A stretch of 31,184 bases of DNA, from assembly GCA_023426275.1 (NCBI GenBank), contig JAFABC010000268.1, positions 1 to 31,184 on the forward strand, given 5' to 3'. This document shows positions 24,311-31,184 of this stretch, one piece after another. Position 1 is the first letter of the stretch. Every line of letters starts with the position of its first letter. This DNA is from Pseudomonadota bacterium. Lineage in GTDB: Bacteria; Desulfobacterota; Desulfovibrionia; Desulfovibrionales; Desulfovibrionaceae. The position numbers were made by a program, and so were the translations under genes. Under the pieces are notes generated by a model. The model did no database searches, was not told the DNA's origin, and saw only the letters and a program-made list of their open reading frames with translations.

Positions 24311-25497
24311 ATTACAACCTCCGAACGTCGGTACCTTCTCAAGTCTGAATACCATGATGCGATGTCTAATCCTATATTAGACAGCTCTTTTGCGCCAAGG
24401 CTATTGACATTGCTTTGGCCAAAAACAATACTCACAATATCATTAAACAGGAATTTGTTTCCCCGAAACGAGTCGCGTTTGACTACTGGAACTAAGGATA
24501 TTCTTATTCCTAATTTTTCTGCAAGCCGTTGCGTCCAAATCAATACTGGCAACAATTGTTTTAGGATAAACAGTTTTAGCTCTTCTTTTTTTGTTTCTAC
24601 TGCGGAAATTGTATTTGTTTGACTGTCATAGAGAACGCAGTCTGGACACATTATAAGTACATAACTCAAACACGCATACAAAAGTCTAGCCTGATAAAAT
24701 GCACGACTTGTATCTCCTTCGTCAAGCTCCTGTAATCTTTCAAACTGAAGAATGCATTGCAATATGGAAAAAAATATCAACTTAGCTACACCATTGTCAT
24801 CTTCTGTATCTATTTTCCCAGACTCAATATTGTCAATTAACATGCTGTCTTGTACAAAAAGCGTAACAAGCGTGTGGCGAAATTTTAAAATTAAATCAAC
24901 TGCAAAACCATCAGCCTCAATTTCTTTGAGTTTTATATACTTTCCTTCATCGCATTTTTTGTCATTTAACAGGCGAAACAACGCAAGCTCTATAGCATCA
25001 TGTGGCAAGTTTTTTAATTCTGCTTCTGCTAGCGATGTATTTCGAATTTCATTCAAGGCAGAGAAGTTCAGTCCATATTTATGCCGCAGTTTCGAAAAGT
25101 AATCCACATGCCCGGCTACAACATGACCAATTTCATGCATTACTACAAACACTACAGAAGATGTATAGAGAAACATCGAAAGGCGATTCCAATTAAAGAA
25201 CTCTTCCACCCCCTTGCACTGATTGCACAAGGCAATTTTTTGCTTTTTGTTGGTTCTGTTTATAGATGAATACAGGTCGTTCGCTAGTCCAGCGTTTATG
25301 TGGATTTTGTATTTTCTTGGAGAAAAACTTAAAGAAACACCTGCATCGAAATCTTCAGCGTCGCGGATACTGTATTGGATGTCTGTCTCTTGTGTGACTC
25401 CGACAATATTCGAAAGAATGTTTGATCGACAAAAATCCAATATATCTTCGGTAAGCATTTCGTTTTCTGCAAAATAAGGAAGTTTAGTGGGCGACAT
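24307..25497 (-). CDS. Zinc metallopeptidase, HExxH type
   Basis: The protein has 396 aa from ATG 25497; an upstream TTG at 25542 is open but less likely. The motif VVMHEIGHVVAGH (HEIGH at 121-125) and KEIEADGFAVDL (E192...D196) give a gluzincin-like zinc site. The preceding segment FLYTSSVVFVV is hydrophobic, so the active site may lie near a membrane. The long C-terminal helical region (FFSILQCILQFERLQEL, RLLYACLSYVLIMCP) is unfamiliar. With its coupled membrane protein it looks like a two-gene unit, possibly a defence or signalling protease. That role is inferred only from position. Confidence 0.8.
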   Translation of the reverse strand: MSPTKLPYFAENEMLTEDILDFCRSNILSNIVGVTQETDIQYSIRDAEDFDAGVSLSFSPRKYKIHINAGLANDLYSSINRTNKKQKIALCNQCKGVEEFFNWNRLSMFLYTSSVVFVVMHEIGHVVAGHVDYFSKLRHKYGLNFSALNEIRNTSLAEAELKNLPHDAIELALFRLLNDKKCDEGKYIKLKEIEADGFAVDLILKFRHTLVTLFVQDSMLIDNIESGKIDTEDDNGVAKLIFFSILQCILQFERLQELDEGDTSRAFYQARLLYACLSYVLIMCPDCVLYDSQTNTISAVETKKEELKLFILKQLLPVLIWTQRLAEKLGIRISLVPVVKRDSFRGNKFLFNDIVSIVFGQSNVNSLGAKELSNIGLDIASWYSDLRRYRRSEVVI

Positions 25498-25826
25498 ATT
25501 TTTTATATTTTTAGTAGAGTGTATGAAAAAGTCAAAAAACAACGCCCCTTGGAGCTAGTTATTTTTGTCTGCATAGCGGTATGAATACAATCTTGTTGCG
25601 AGTTAAGGTCGATTAAAGCCCAAAGCAATATTCTATGTCACCGTCAGCCGTTCACAACGAAATTGTCGCCATCACCGTCCCGTTCTCAATAGCTCGTCCC
25701 GCACACTGAATCCACTGAAAAATCTTCAAGGACACCGGCGGGATTTTGAAAAATGTGTCCGAACGTAGTTCTCAAGAAGGGTAGGGCAGTTGTCCTACTC
25801 CTTAGAATTTCATCTGCTGCGATCTT
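25498..25826. other. Gap containing a right-end repeat copy
   Basis: No gene is evident. About 25684-25773 is one copy of a ~90-bp sequence repeated at 26239-26317. The frames at 25753-26058 on plus are shadows of the small acidic gene. Confidence 0.5.
25684..25773. repeat. Direct repeat, copy 1 (about 90 bp)
   Basis: CTCAATAGC...GCACACTGAATCCAC, then AAGGACACCGGCGGGATTTT, GAAAA and TGTGTCCG match 26239-26317 with scattered differences. It probably marks a former island end. Confidence 0.75.
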
Positions 25827-26033
25827 TCACTCTACCTCAAACTTTTCATCCCCATCGTCTTCTTTGGACGCGGCTTCAACGTCTTCAAGGATCGCTTCTA
25901 TCGCAGCGGCCGCTTCATCAAGCCGGGAGCCGAACTCGTCGAAATCATCCTCCCCTACGGTCTCAAGGTCATCATACACTTCCCGTAAGAAGTTTGCGGC
26001 TTTCTCCAGCTTCTTCAGGTGGGCCTTTTTCAT
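25827..26033 (-). CDS. Small acidic helical protein
   Basis: The protein has 68 aa from ATG 26033 (GGGAG about 9 nt upstream). It starts MKKAHLKKLEKAANFLREVY, then is strongly acidic (DDLETVGEDDFDEFGSRLDEAAAAI, EDVEAASKEDDGDEKFEVE). It likely folds as a helical hairpin or coiled coil. Codon use is GC-rich like the core genome, unlike the metallopeptidase genes next to it. Function unknown. Confidence 0.6.
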   Translation of the reverse strand: MKKAHLKKLEKAANFLREVYDDLETVGEDDFDEFGSRLDEAAAAIEAILEDVEAASKEDDGDEKFEVE

Positions 26034-26238
26034 CTCGACCGCTCCCGCGTTAATTTGAGCCCCTGGACACCAATGGAGTTCACGGGTCGCCCCTCTTGGG
26101 CATGTGCTCCTACCACTTATGCGCACCTGGCCCGCCAAGGTCACTGGCGCATCCACCCGTAACCATCGAAAATTTTATTCTAATCTTCACAGGACAGCGG
26201 CCGGGAGCCATAAAACCCCATCTGACTCACGGTTTTTT

Positions 26239-26317
26239 TCTCAATAGCGCTTCCAGCACACTGAATCCACGGGAAATTTTCCAAGGACACCGGCGGGATT
26301 TTGAAAATTGTGTCCGG
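26239..26317. repeat. Direct repeat, copy 2, next to the tRNA-Glu terminator
   Basis: Second copy of the 25684-25773 sequence. Here it runs on into the tRNA-Glu terminator and the attachment core, which identifies the repeat as the outer end of an island at this site. Confidence 0.75.
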
Positions 26318-26335
26318 TCGTGAGTCCAAAAAGAA

Positions 26336-26366
26336 AAAAGGGCTATCCCGAAGGATAACCCTTTGA
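26336..26366 (-). terminator. tRNA-Glu terminator
   Basis: AAGGGTTATCC/GGATAGCCCTT on the minus strand (one T-G pair), loop TTCG, with a T-run after the stem, directly downstream of tRNA-Glu. Confidence 0.88.
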
Positions 26367-26371
26367 TTTCT

Positions 26372-26416
26372 TTGGCGTCCCCAAGGGGATTTGAACCCCT
26401 GTTACCGGCGTGAAAG
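26372..26416. repeat. Attachment-site core, copy 3 (within intact tRNA-Glu)
   Basis: The 45 bp shared with 659-703 and 2089-2133; it covers the anticodon loop to CCA of the functional tRNA and is the right end of the 24-kb island. Confidence 0.92.
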
Positions 26417-26450
26417 GCCGATGTCCTGGACCAGGCTAGACGATGGGGAC
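26373..26450 (-). tRNA. tRNA-Glu (UUC)
   Basis: Standard cloverleaf: acceptor GTCCCCA/TGGGGAC, anticodon TTC (26412-26414 as GAA on plus), T-loop TTCAAAT, discriminator G, encoded CCA. Its 3' end is the integration site of the island. Confidence 0.97.
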
Positions 26451-26464
26451 GGATGGAGCTTTTT

Positions 26465-26538
26465 TGGCTGGGGGACTAGGATTCGAACCTAGGTTGATGG
26501 AGTCAGAGTCCATAGTCCTGCCGCTAGACGATCCCCCA
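26465..26538 (-). tRNA. tRNA-Gln (CUG)
   Basis: Acceptor TGGGGGA/TCCCCCA, anticodon loop CTCTGAC with anticodon CTG, T-loop TTCGAAT, encoded CCA. It lies 14 bp upstream of tRNA-Glu and is probably co-transcribed with it. Confidence 0.97.
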
Positions 26539-26608
26539 ACAATTTCGCTCTCAAGAGCCCGATTCTTTATCCTGCTCGGCTCGGTCCGTCAAGCTTTTTT
26601 TTTTAAAC

Positions 26609-26959
26609 TTAGGACGCGTTGGCCAGACGACGGGTCCGCTTCTTGAGCTTGTTGACCTGACGACGCAGGATCTCACGCTTCAGACGGCTGCCCTCGCCGG
26701 AGGTGCCCAGACGCAGTTCGCGCAGTTCGCGCATCTTCTTTTTCAGCGAAAGGATCTTCGTCTTGTACGGAGAAACCTTCGGGCCTTCCTCGTCGCCGCC
26801 AATGCCCAGCACTTCCTTGATCTGCACCAGCAGCTCTTCCTTGCCCAGCCCGGAAGCTCCCGTGATCTGGGGAATCTGCTTGAGCACCAGATCCCGGAGC
26901 TCCTTGGCCGTCATCTTGTCCAGCGGCTTTTTCAGATCAAGCTGCAACTCTTCGCTCAT
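26609..26959 (-). CDS. Rho_N-like small basic protein
   Basis: The protein has 116 aa from ATG 26959 (GGAGG 5-6 nt upstream). The N-terminal half, PLDKMTAKELRDLVLKQIPQ with LGKEELLVQIKEVLG, resembles the Rho termination factor N-terminal helix-extended fold. The C-terminal half is highly basic and helical (LSLKKKMRELRELRL, RREVNKLKKRTRRLA-like), fit for nucleic-acid binding. The ATG overlaps the stop of the DciA-like gene (ATGA), so they are one operon. Its role is unknown. Confidence 0.75.
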   Translation of the reverse strand: MSEELQLDLKKPLDKMTAKELRDLVLKQIPQITGASGLGKEELLVQIKEVLGIGGDEEGPKVSPYKTKILSLKKKMRELRELRLGTSGEGSRLKREILRRQVNKLKKRTRRLANAS

Positions 26960-27495
26960 TTTCGCCTCCACGAGAAATTTTCCATCGCGCCAGCAGTGGG
27001 CTGCCCGTCCGCCTTATCGCGTTTGCGGCGGCGTTTGCCCGAAGGCGGCTGTCCACGCTCGAAGTACGCGACATACTTCGCATAGCAACGCCCGACAGGG
27101 GTCGTCGGATCAAACGTGCCCAACAGGTTTCCCAGACATTGCGGCCGGGTCACCGGCGGCGTGCTGAATCGCGGGGGAATGGCCCGTTGCGCATCCAAGG
27201 AAATTTGGTCTCCTAGCAAGTCGAACCGCACTTTGTCAAAGGCTTCGTAGCCCAGGGCGGCATTGACCAGCGATAAAATTTCCGGCGCCGCGAAAAGCAT
27301 CTCCTGCATCACCACCGGATCGTCGGCTCCGAGCAGCAGTTCCCGCCGGCGATGGCGCAACGGCCGCACGAGTTCGGCCGTCTCCGGCCCCACGATGTCC
27401 TCCCAGCGGCGGCAGACATCGATGAAGGCCCGGCGGACGGACGCCTCCTTTTCGGAGACGAACTGGGCGATGGAATCGGCAAGGGGGCGCAACAT
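26956..27495 (-). CDS. DciA-like (DUF721) protein
   Basis: The protein has 179 aa from ATG 27495; upstream in-frame codons lie within metK and are shadows. Residues 1-105 fit DUF721/DciA: MLRPLADSIAQFVSEKEASV, RAFIDVCRRWEDIVGPETAE, RPLRHRRRELLLGADDPVV and QEMLFAAPEILSLVNAALG. DciA is the ancestral loader of the DnaB helicase in many bacteria. The C-terminus is a Pro/Arg-rich extension (GQPPSGKRRRKRDKADGQ). It lies just after metK. Confidence 0.78.
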   Translation of the reverse strand: MLRPLADSIAQFVSEKEASVRRAFIDVCRRWEDIVGPETAELVRPLRHRRRELLLGADDPVVMQEMLFAAPEILSLVNAALGYEAFDKVRFDLLGDQISLDAQRAIPPRFSTPPVTRPQCLGNLLGTFDPTTPVGRCYAKYVAYFERGQPPSGKRRRKRDKADGQPTAGAMENFSWRRK

Positions 27496-27509
27496 GGGCG
27501 TCGCAAAAC

Positions 27510-27543
27510 GTCCGCCGCCATCCCGTTGGGGGATGCCGGCGGA
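27510..27543 (-). terminator. Hairpin after metK, possible weak terminator
   Basis: CCGCC...GGCATCCCC against GGGATGG...CGGCGG on the minus strand, followed by ACGTTTT. It lies between the metK stop and the DciA-like start, so it may only attenuate. Confidence 0.45.
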
Positions 27544-27557
27544 CGGGTGGGACGTGT

Positions 27558-28727
27558 TTAGACTTTGAGGGCCGTCTTCAGGTCGGCCACGGCGTCGGTG
27601 CGTTCCCAGGTGAATTCGGGACGTTCGCGGCCGAAATGCCCGTAGCACGAGGTCGGCTTGTAGATGGGGCGTTTGAGCTCCAGACGCTTGGAGATGAAGT
27701 AGGGGCGCAGGTCGAAGACCTCGCGCACGGCCTTGGTCAGCTCCTCGTCCGGAATCTCGCTCGAACCCATGGACGTGACCAGCACGGACAGCGGTTCGGC
27801 CACGCCGATGCAATAGGCGATCTGCACTTCGCAGCGCTCGGCCACGCCCGAGGCCACCACGTTCTTGGCCACGTACCGGGCCATGTAGGCGCCCGAGCGG
27901 TCCACCTTGGACGGGTCCTTGCCGGAAAACGCGCCGCCGCCATGGTTGCCCATGCCGCCGTAGGTGTCCTGGATGATCTTGCGCCCGGTCAGGCCGCAGT
28001 CGCCCATGGGACCGCCGATGACGAACCGGCCGGTGGTGTTGATGTAGACCTTGGTGTGCTTGTCGACCAGCGATTCGGGCAGGGTGTGGAAAATGACCTC
28101 CTGACGCACCGCGTCGGTCAGGTCGGAGTAGGAAATGTTCTCGTCATGCTGGCAGGCCACCACCACGTTGTCGATGCGCACGGGCTTGCCGTCGCAGTAC
28201 TCCACGGCCACCTGGGTTTTCCCGTCGGGGCGCAGGAAGTCGAGGATCTTGTTCTTGCGCACGTAGGACAGCCGGCGCGAGAGCTTGTGGGCCCAGTAGA
28301 TGGGAGCGGGCATGAGGGTTTCGGTTTCGGTGCAGGCAAAGCCGAACATCATGCCCTGGTCGCCCGCGCCTTGCTCTTCGGGTTTGGTCCGGGAAACGCC
28401 CTGGGCGATGTCCACGGACTGTTTGTCCACCGAGGACATCACGGCGCAGGTCTTCCAGTCAAAGCCCATATCCGAGCTGTTGTAGCCGATTTCCTTGACC
28501 GTTTCCCGCACGATGGACGGGAAGTCAGCGTAGGCCTTGGTGGTGATCTCGCCGGCGATAAAGGCCAGGCCGGTGGTGACAAGGGTCTCGCATGCAACGT
28601 GCGCGTCCGGGTCCTGGGACAGGATGGCGTCGAGGATTCCGTCGGAAATCTGGTCGGCGACCTTGTCCGGATGCCCCTCGGTCACGGATTCAGAGCTGAA
28701 AAGATACCGGCCCTTGGCATTAATCAT
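27558..28727 (-). CDS. metK: S-adenosylmethionine synthetase
   Basis: The 389-aa protein is of full family length; AAGGAGG precedes the ATG. Conserved MetK blocks: FSSESVTEGHPDKVADQISD (ATP/Mg site), GAGDQGMMFGFA (signature 1), GGGAFSGKDPSKVDRSGAY (signature 2) and a C-terminal GHFGR. It makes AdoMet from methionine and ATP in the cytosol, supplying methyl groups, including those used by the island's DNA methyltransferase. GC-rich core gene. Confidence 0.98.
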   Translation of the reverse strand: MINAKGRYLFSSESVTEGHPDKVADQISDGILDAILSQDPDAHVACETLVTTGLAFIAGEITTKAYADFPSIVRETVKEIGYNSSDMGFDWKTCAVMSSVDKQSVDIAQGVSRTKPEEQGAGDQGMMFGFACTETETLMPAPIYWAHKLSRRLSYVRKNKILDFLRPDGKTQVAVEYCDGKPVRIDNVVVACQHDENISYSDLTDAVRQEVIFHTLPESLVDKHTKVYINTTGRFVIGGPMGDCGLTGRKIIQDTYGGMGNHGGGAFSGKDPSKVDRSGAYMARYVAKNVVASGVAERCEVQIAYCIGVAEPLSVLVTSMGSSEIPDEELTKAVREVFDLRPYFISKRLELKRPIYKPTSCYGHFGRERPEFTWERTDAVADLKTALKV

Positions 28728-28838
28728 ATATGGCTTCCTCCTTGTGCCAGTGCTCCGTTTGAGACGGACATGGTGAAGTAAAAAAACGCTGTTACTTCAT
28801 TGTGAAATTGTAGTCGTTAGCCGAGGAGTCAGGAAAAA

Positions 28839-29723
28839 TCAAGTTGTGGGATTGTGGCGTTTCGATGCCGATTTTGTGATGTCCGTCAGGCGGTTATCAA
28901 TCAGCCGGGCCTTGGAGAAGCGCATGGCCGCGGCGAAAAGCGCCTGCCCGTCGATGCGCTCCAGGTCGTACAGCCGCCAGGGGTGGACGCAGGACAGATA
29001 GTCGAGGGTCCCGGACGGGATGTGGGTCGCGAAATAGTCGCGCACCCGGGCCAGGATGGCGGCGCTGTCCCGTTCGCCGGCCGCGACCAGCTCTTCGGCC
29101 AGCCCCAGGCCCTTGTTGAGGTGGACCGCCTCGGCCCGTTCCGTTTCCGTCAGGTAGACGTTGCGGGAGGACAGGGCCAGTCCGTCGGCTTCGCGCACGA
29201 TGGGCGCGCCCACAATTTCCACGGGAAAGCCCAGGTCGGCCACCATGCGCCGGAGGATGGCCAGCTGTTGCCAGTCCTTCTGGCCGAACACGGCCACCGT
29301 CGGCTGGGTGAGCAAAAAGAGTTTGCTCACGATGGTGCACACGCCGCGAAAATGGATGGGCCGCGTCGCGCCGCACAAATATTTGGCCAGTTCGGGCACT
29401 TCCACCCAGGTGGCCGCCTCGGGGGCGTACATCGCCTCCGGGGCGGGCGCGAAAAGCAGGTCCACGCCGGCCGCCTCGGCGAGCGCCGCGTCGTGGTCGA
29501 GGTCCCGGGGATACGTTTCCAGATCCTCACCCGGTCCGAACTGGGTCGGGTTGACGAACACGCTGGCCACCACGCGTTCGGCTTTTTCCCTGGCCAGACG
29601 CAACAGGCTCGCATGTCCGGCGTGCAGATAGCCCATGGTCGGAACAAGCCCGGTCGTCACGCCTTCGCGCTGCCACTGCCGGCAGCGCGCCCGCACGACA
29701 GCGGGATCATGCACAATATCCAA
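28839..29723 (-). CDS. panC: Pantoate-beta-alanine ligase
   Basis: The protein has 294 aa from a TTG at 29723, chosen because GGAGG lies 6 nt upstream; a GTG at 29714 is the alternative, and codons further upstream are unsupported. PanC motifs: LVPTMGYLHAGHASLL (HIGH-type nucleotide site), VFVNPTQFGPGEDLETYPRD, FGQKDWQQLAILRRM and READGLALSSRNVYL (KMSKS-like region with SSRN). It forms pantothenate from pantoate and beta-alanine using ATP. It is divergent from the secreted-protein gene at 29858. Confidence 0.95.
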   Translation of the reverse strand: MDIVHDPAVVRARCRQWQREGVTTGLVPTMGYLHAGHASLLRLAREKAERVVASVFVNPTQFGPGEDLETYPRDLDHDAALAEAAGVDLLFAPAPEAMYAPEAATWVEVPELAKYLCGATRPIHFRGVCTIVSKLFLLTQPTVAVFGQKDWQQLAILRRMVADLGFPVEIVGAPIVREADGLALSSRNVYLTETERAEAVHLNKGLGLAEELVAAGERDSAAILARVRDYFATHIPSGTLDYLSCVHPWRLYDLERIDGQALFAAAMRFSKARLIDNRLTDITKSASKRHNPTT

Positions 29724-29857
29724 AACCCACCTCCAGTGATTCGCGGGCTCTAATCCAACCCCAAGGGCATGTAAAGTCGGCCATGACAAAGGCCCGGGTC
29801 CGGCGTATGGTGCAAAGCGCTGCCGTCTTGCAAATTTATCAGCGCCAGGAGAGTCTC

Positions 29858-31084
29858 ATGCCGTTACGGAATGTCAGATTGGTGTCCGCAATGCTGTTCA
29901 TTGCACTTCTTGCGTGGCAGGGCAATTGTATTGCCGCCTCGAAACAGGAACAAACGGAAAAACCGCCGGTCTTGTCCGCAAAAACCTTGTTGCCGGCGAA
30001 GATCCTGTCAGGGCCGAATTATACCGTCGACGACAAGGTCGTCAACGATGGTTATATAAACACCTATACCCTGCATACGCCCAAGGGCGATCTGCCCGTG
30101 GAATCCACGTCGCTGCTGTACACCCGCATCAAGGAGATGCACGCGGCCGCCGCCATGGACAACGTCAACAAGGGCGCGGAAATCGGCAAGTCCATCGGCA
30201 TGTCCGGCGTCAACGCCGTCAAGGGCGTGTTCAACCTCGTCGTCCACCCCGGCGACACCCTGTCGGGCGTGGGCAAATCCTTCAGCCGGGCCCAGGCCGC
30301 CACCCAGGAGCGCCGCCCCAGCGACGACAAGGGCACCTTCGGCGAACTCATGGGCTTTAACAAGGCCATCCGCGACTGCGCCAAGGCCTATGACGTCAGC
30401 CCCTATTCCCGCAACCCCATTCTCCAGGACAGCATGAAACGGCTGGCCGGGGCCAACTTCTTCGGCTCGTTCGCCGGCACCGCGGCCATTCCCGGCGGCG
30501 GCGCGCTGGCCTTTATCAACAACAGCAACATCGTCCCCAAAAGTCCCGTGGACGTGACCACGCCGCCCCAGGACCTGTTCGACGCCAACCGCAAGCGCCT
30601 CAAGGCCATGGGCGTGCCGCCCAATACCGTCGAGCTGTATATTGAAAACGTGCACTTCACGCCCATCGAACAGACCCGGCTGGTGCTGGCTCTCGACCGC
30701 ATGCAGGCGGTCGGCGACCGTCCCCTTTTCATCAACCAGTGCGTCCTGACCGACTCGGACGCCATGGCCTGGTTCCGCACCGGCATGGCCGAACTCTACG
30801 CCAACACCAACGCCACCACCGACAAGCTCAGCCGTTTCGTCAAGGCGGGCAAATACATCGCCGCCGTTACTCCCGGTAACGGGCTGGTTGTCGCCTATCC
30901 CCTCGATTACCTGGCCTGGACCCCGACCATGGCCGGAGTCGCCGAGTCTTTTGCCTCGGCCGCCAAGGCGCTTCAGGTCAAAACGAAAAAGTTGATCATC
31001 ACGGGCGAGGTCAGCCCGCTGGCCGCCAGGAACCTCAAGGCCGCCGGCTGGACCGTCGTGGCCCTGCGCCAGGGACTGCGCTAG
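29858..31084 (+). CDS. Secreted protein of unknown function
   Basis: The protein has 408 aa from ATG 29858 (AGGAG 6-7 nt upstream). It begins with a Sec signal peptide: RNVR, a hydrophobic core LVSAMLFIALLAW, and a probable cleavage after CIAA. The mature part has no transmembrane segment except a Gly/Ala-rich stretch (FGSFAGTAAIPGGGALAFI). I recognise no catalytic motif. Repeated Gly/Val stretches (GAEIGKSIGMSGVNAVKGV) may be amphipathic. The location is periplasmic or outer-membrane associated. GC-rich core gene. Confidence 0.75.
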   Translation: MPLRNVRLVSAMLFIALLAWQGNCIAASKQEQTEKPPVLSAKTLLPAKILSGPNYTVDDKVVNDGYINTYTLHTPKGDLPVESTSLLYTRIKEMHAAAAMDNVNKGAEIGKSIGMSGVNAVKGVFNLVVHPGDTLSGVGKSFSRAQAATQERRPSDDKGTFGELMGFNKAIRDCAKAYDVSPYSRNPILQDSMKRLAGANFFGSFAGTAAIPGGGALAFINNSNIVPKSPVDVTTPPQDLFDANRKRLKAMGVPPNTVELYIENVHFTPIEQTRLVLALDRMQAVGDRPLFINQCVLTDSDAMAWFRTGMAELYANTNATTDKLSRFVKAGKYIAAVTPGNGLVVAYPLDYLAWTPTMAGVAESFASAAKALQVKTKKLIITGEVSPLAARNLKAAGWTVVALRQGLR

Positions 31085-31104
31085 GTCAAGAGATTAGAGA
31101 AGAA

Positions 31105-31155
31105 ACAAGCAGGGCGCCGCCCTGCATCCGCCGGGGGCATGATGCCCCCCGGACC
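31105..31155 (+). terminator. Two GC-rich hairpins after the secreted-protein gene
   Basis: GCAGGGC/GCCCTGC at 31109-31125 and CCGGGGGCAT/GATGCCCCCCGG at 31131-31152. No T-run follows directly, so the mode of termination is uncertain. Confidence 0.5.
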
Positions 31156-31184
31156 CCCTCGCCGGGAAACGCAAGCAGCTTTTT

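Noticed and set aside
659..26416. CRISPR array
   Set aside because: The repeats are three distant tRNA-end copies, with no regular short spacing and no cas genes.
26443..26646. 67-aa frame over the two tRNA genes
   Set aside because: It is a translation of tRNA sequence.
27636..29753. Long plus-strand frames opposite metK and panC
   Set aside because: They are antisense shadows caused by high GC; the minus-strand products are unmistakable.

Overview
The window reads as part of a Desulfovibrio-like (Desulfovibrionaceae) chromosome carrying a composite genomic island. The last ~4.6 kb (26.4-31.2 kb) is GC-rich core: tRNA-Gln, a small Rho_N-like protein, a DciA/DUF721 protein, metK, panC and a secreted protein. 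The taxonomic guess rests on general gene style only and is an inference. Everything left of the tRNA-Glu gene is much more AT-rich and consists of accessory genes.

The island sits at the 3' end of tRNA-Glu(UUC), which lies intact on the minus strand at 26373-26450. A 45-bp copy of its 3' end occurs identically at 659-703, 2089-2133 and 26372-26416. These copies divide the window into (i) an older element at the far left, of which two decayed integrase 3' ends remain; (ii) a 1.4-kb mini-island carrying only a TIR-domain gene; and (iii) a 24-kb island. Each copy is followed, downstream of the tRNA, by a different terminator hairpin.

The 24-kb island contains, from left to right: a restriction endonuclease / C5-methyltransferase / Vsr module; a replication-like AAA+ ATPase with a small AbrB-like partner; a two-gene mobile-element pair including DUF6573; a second, paralogous ATPase followed by an iteron-rich, AT-rich candidate origin, a probable IEP-less group II intron and a second AbrB-like partner; a short tyrosine recombinase next to a lox-like inverted repeat; an excisionase-like gene overlapping the full-length integrase; an array of small unknown genes, several with their own hairpin terminators, around a DUF5131 gene; and a minus-strand block of likely defence genes. 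That block holds a DUF262-AlbA_2 fusion, an odd tRNA-like RNA, a HEPN nuclease and two zinc metallopeptidases.

A plausible reading is an integrative plasmid or phage satellite. It integrates with the 361-aa integrase, replicates with the ATPase/iteron modules, may resolve multimers with the short recombinase, and pays for itself with restriction, TIR and HEPN-type defence. The most novel-looking unit is the HEPN / tRNA-like / DUF262-AlbA_2 operon at 20.1-22.9 kb. Its RNA has perfect acceptor and D stems and an encoded CCA, but carries a ~20-bp anticodon arm and begins inside the last codons of the HEPN gene.
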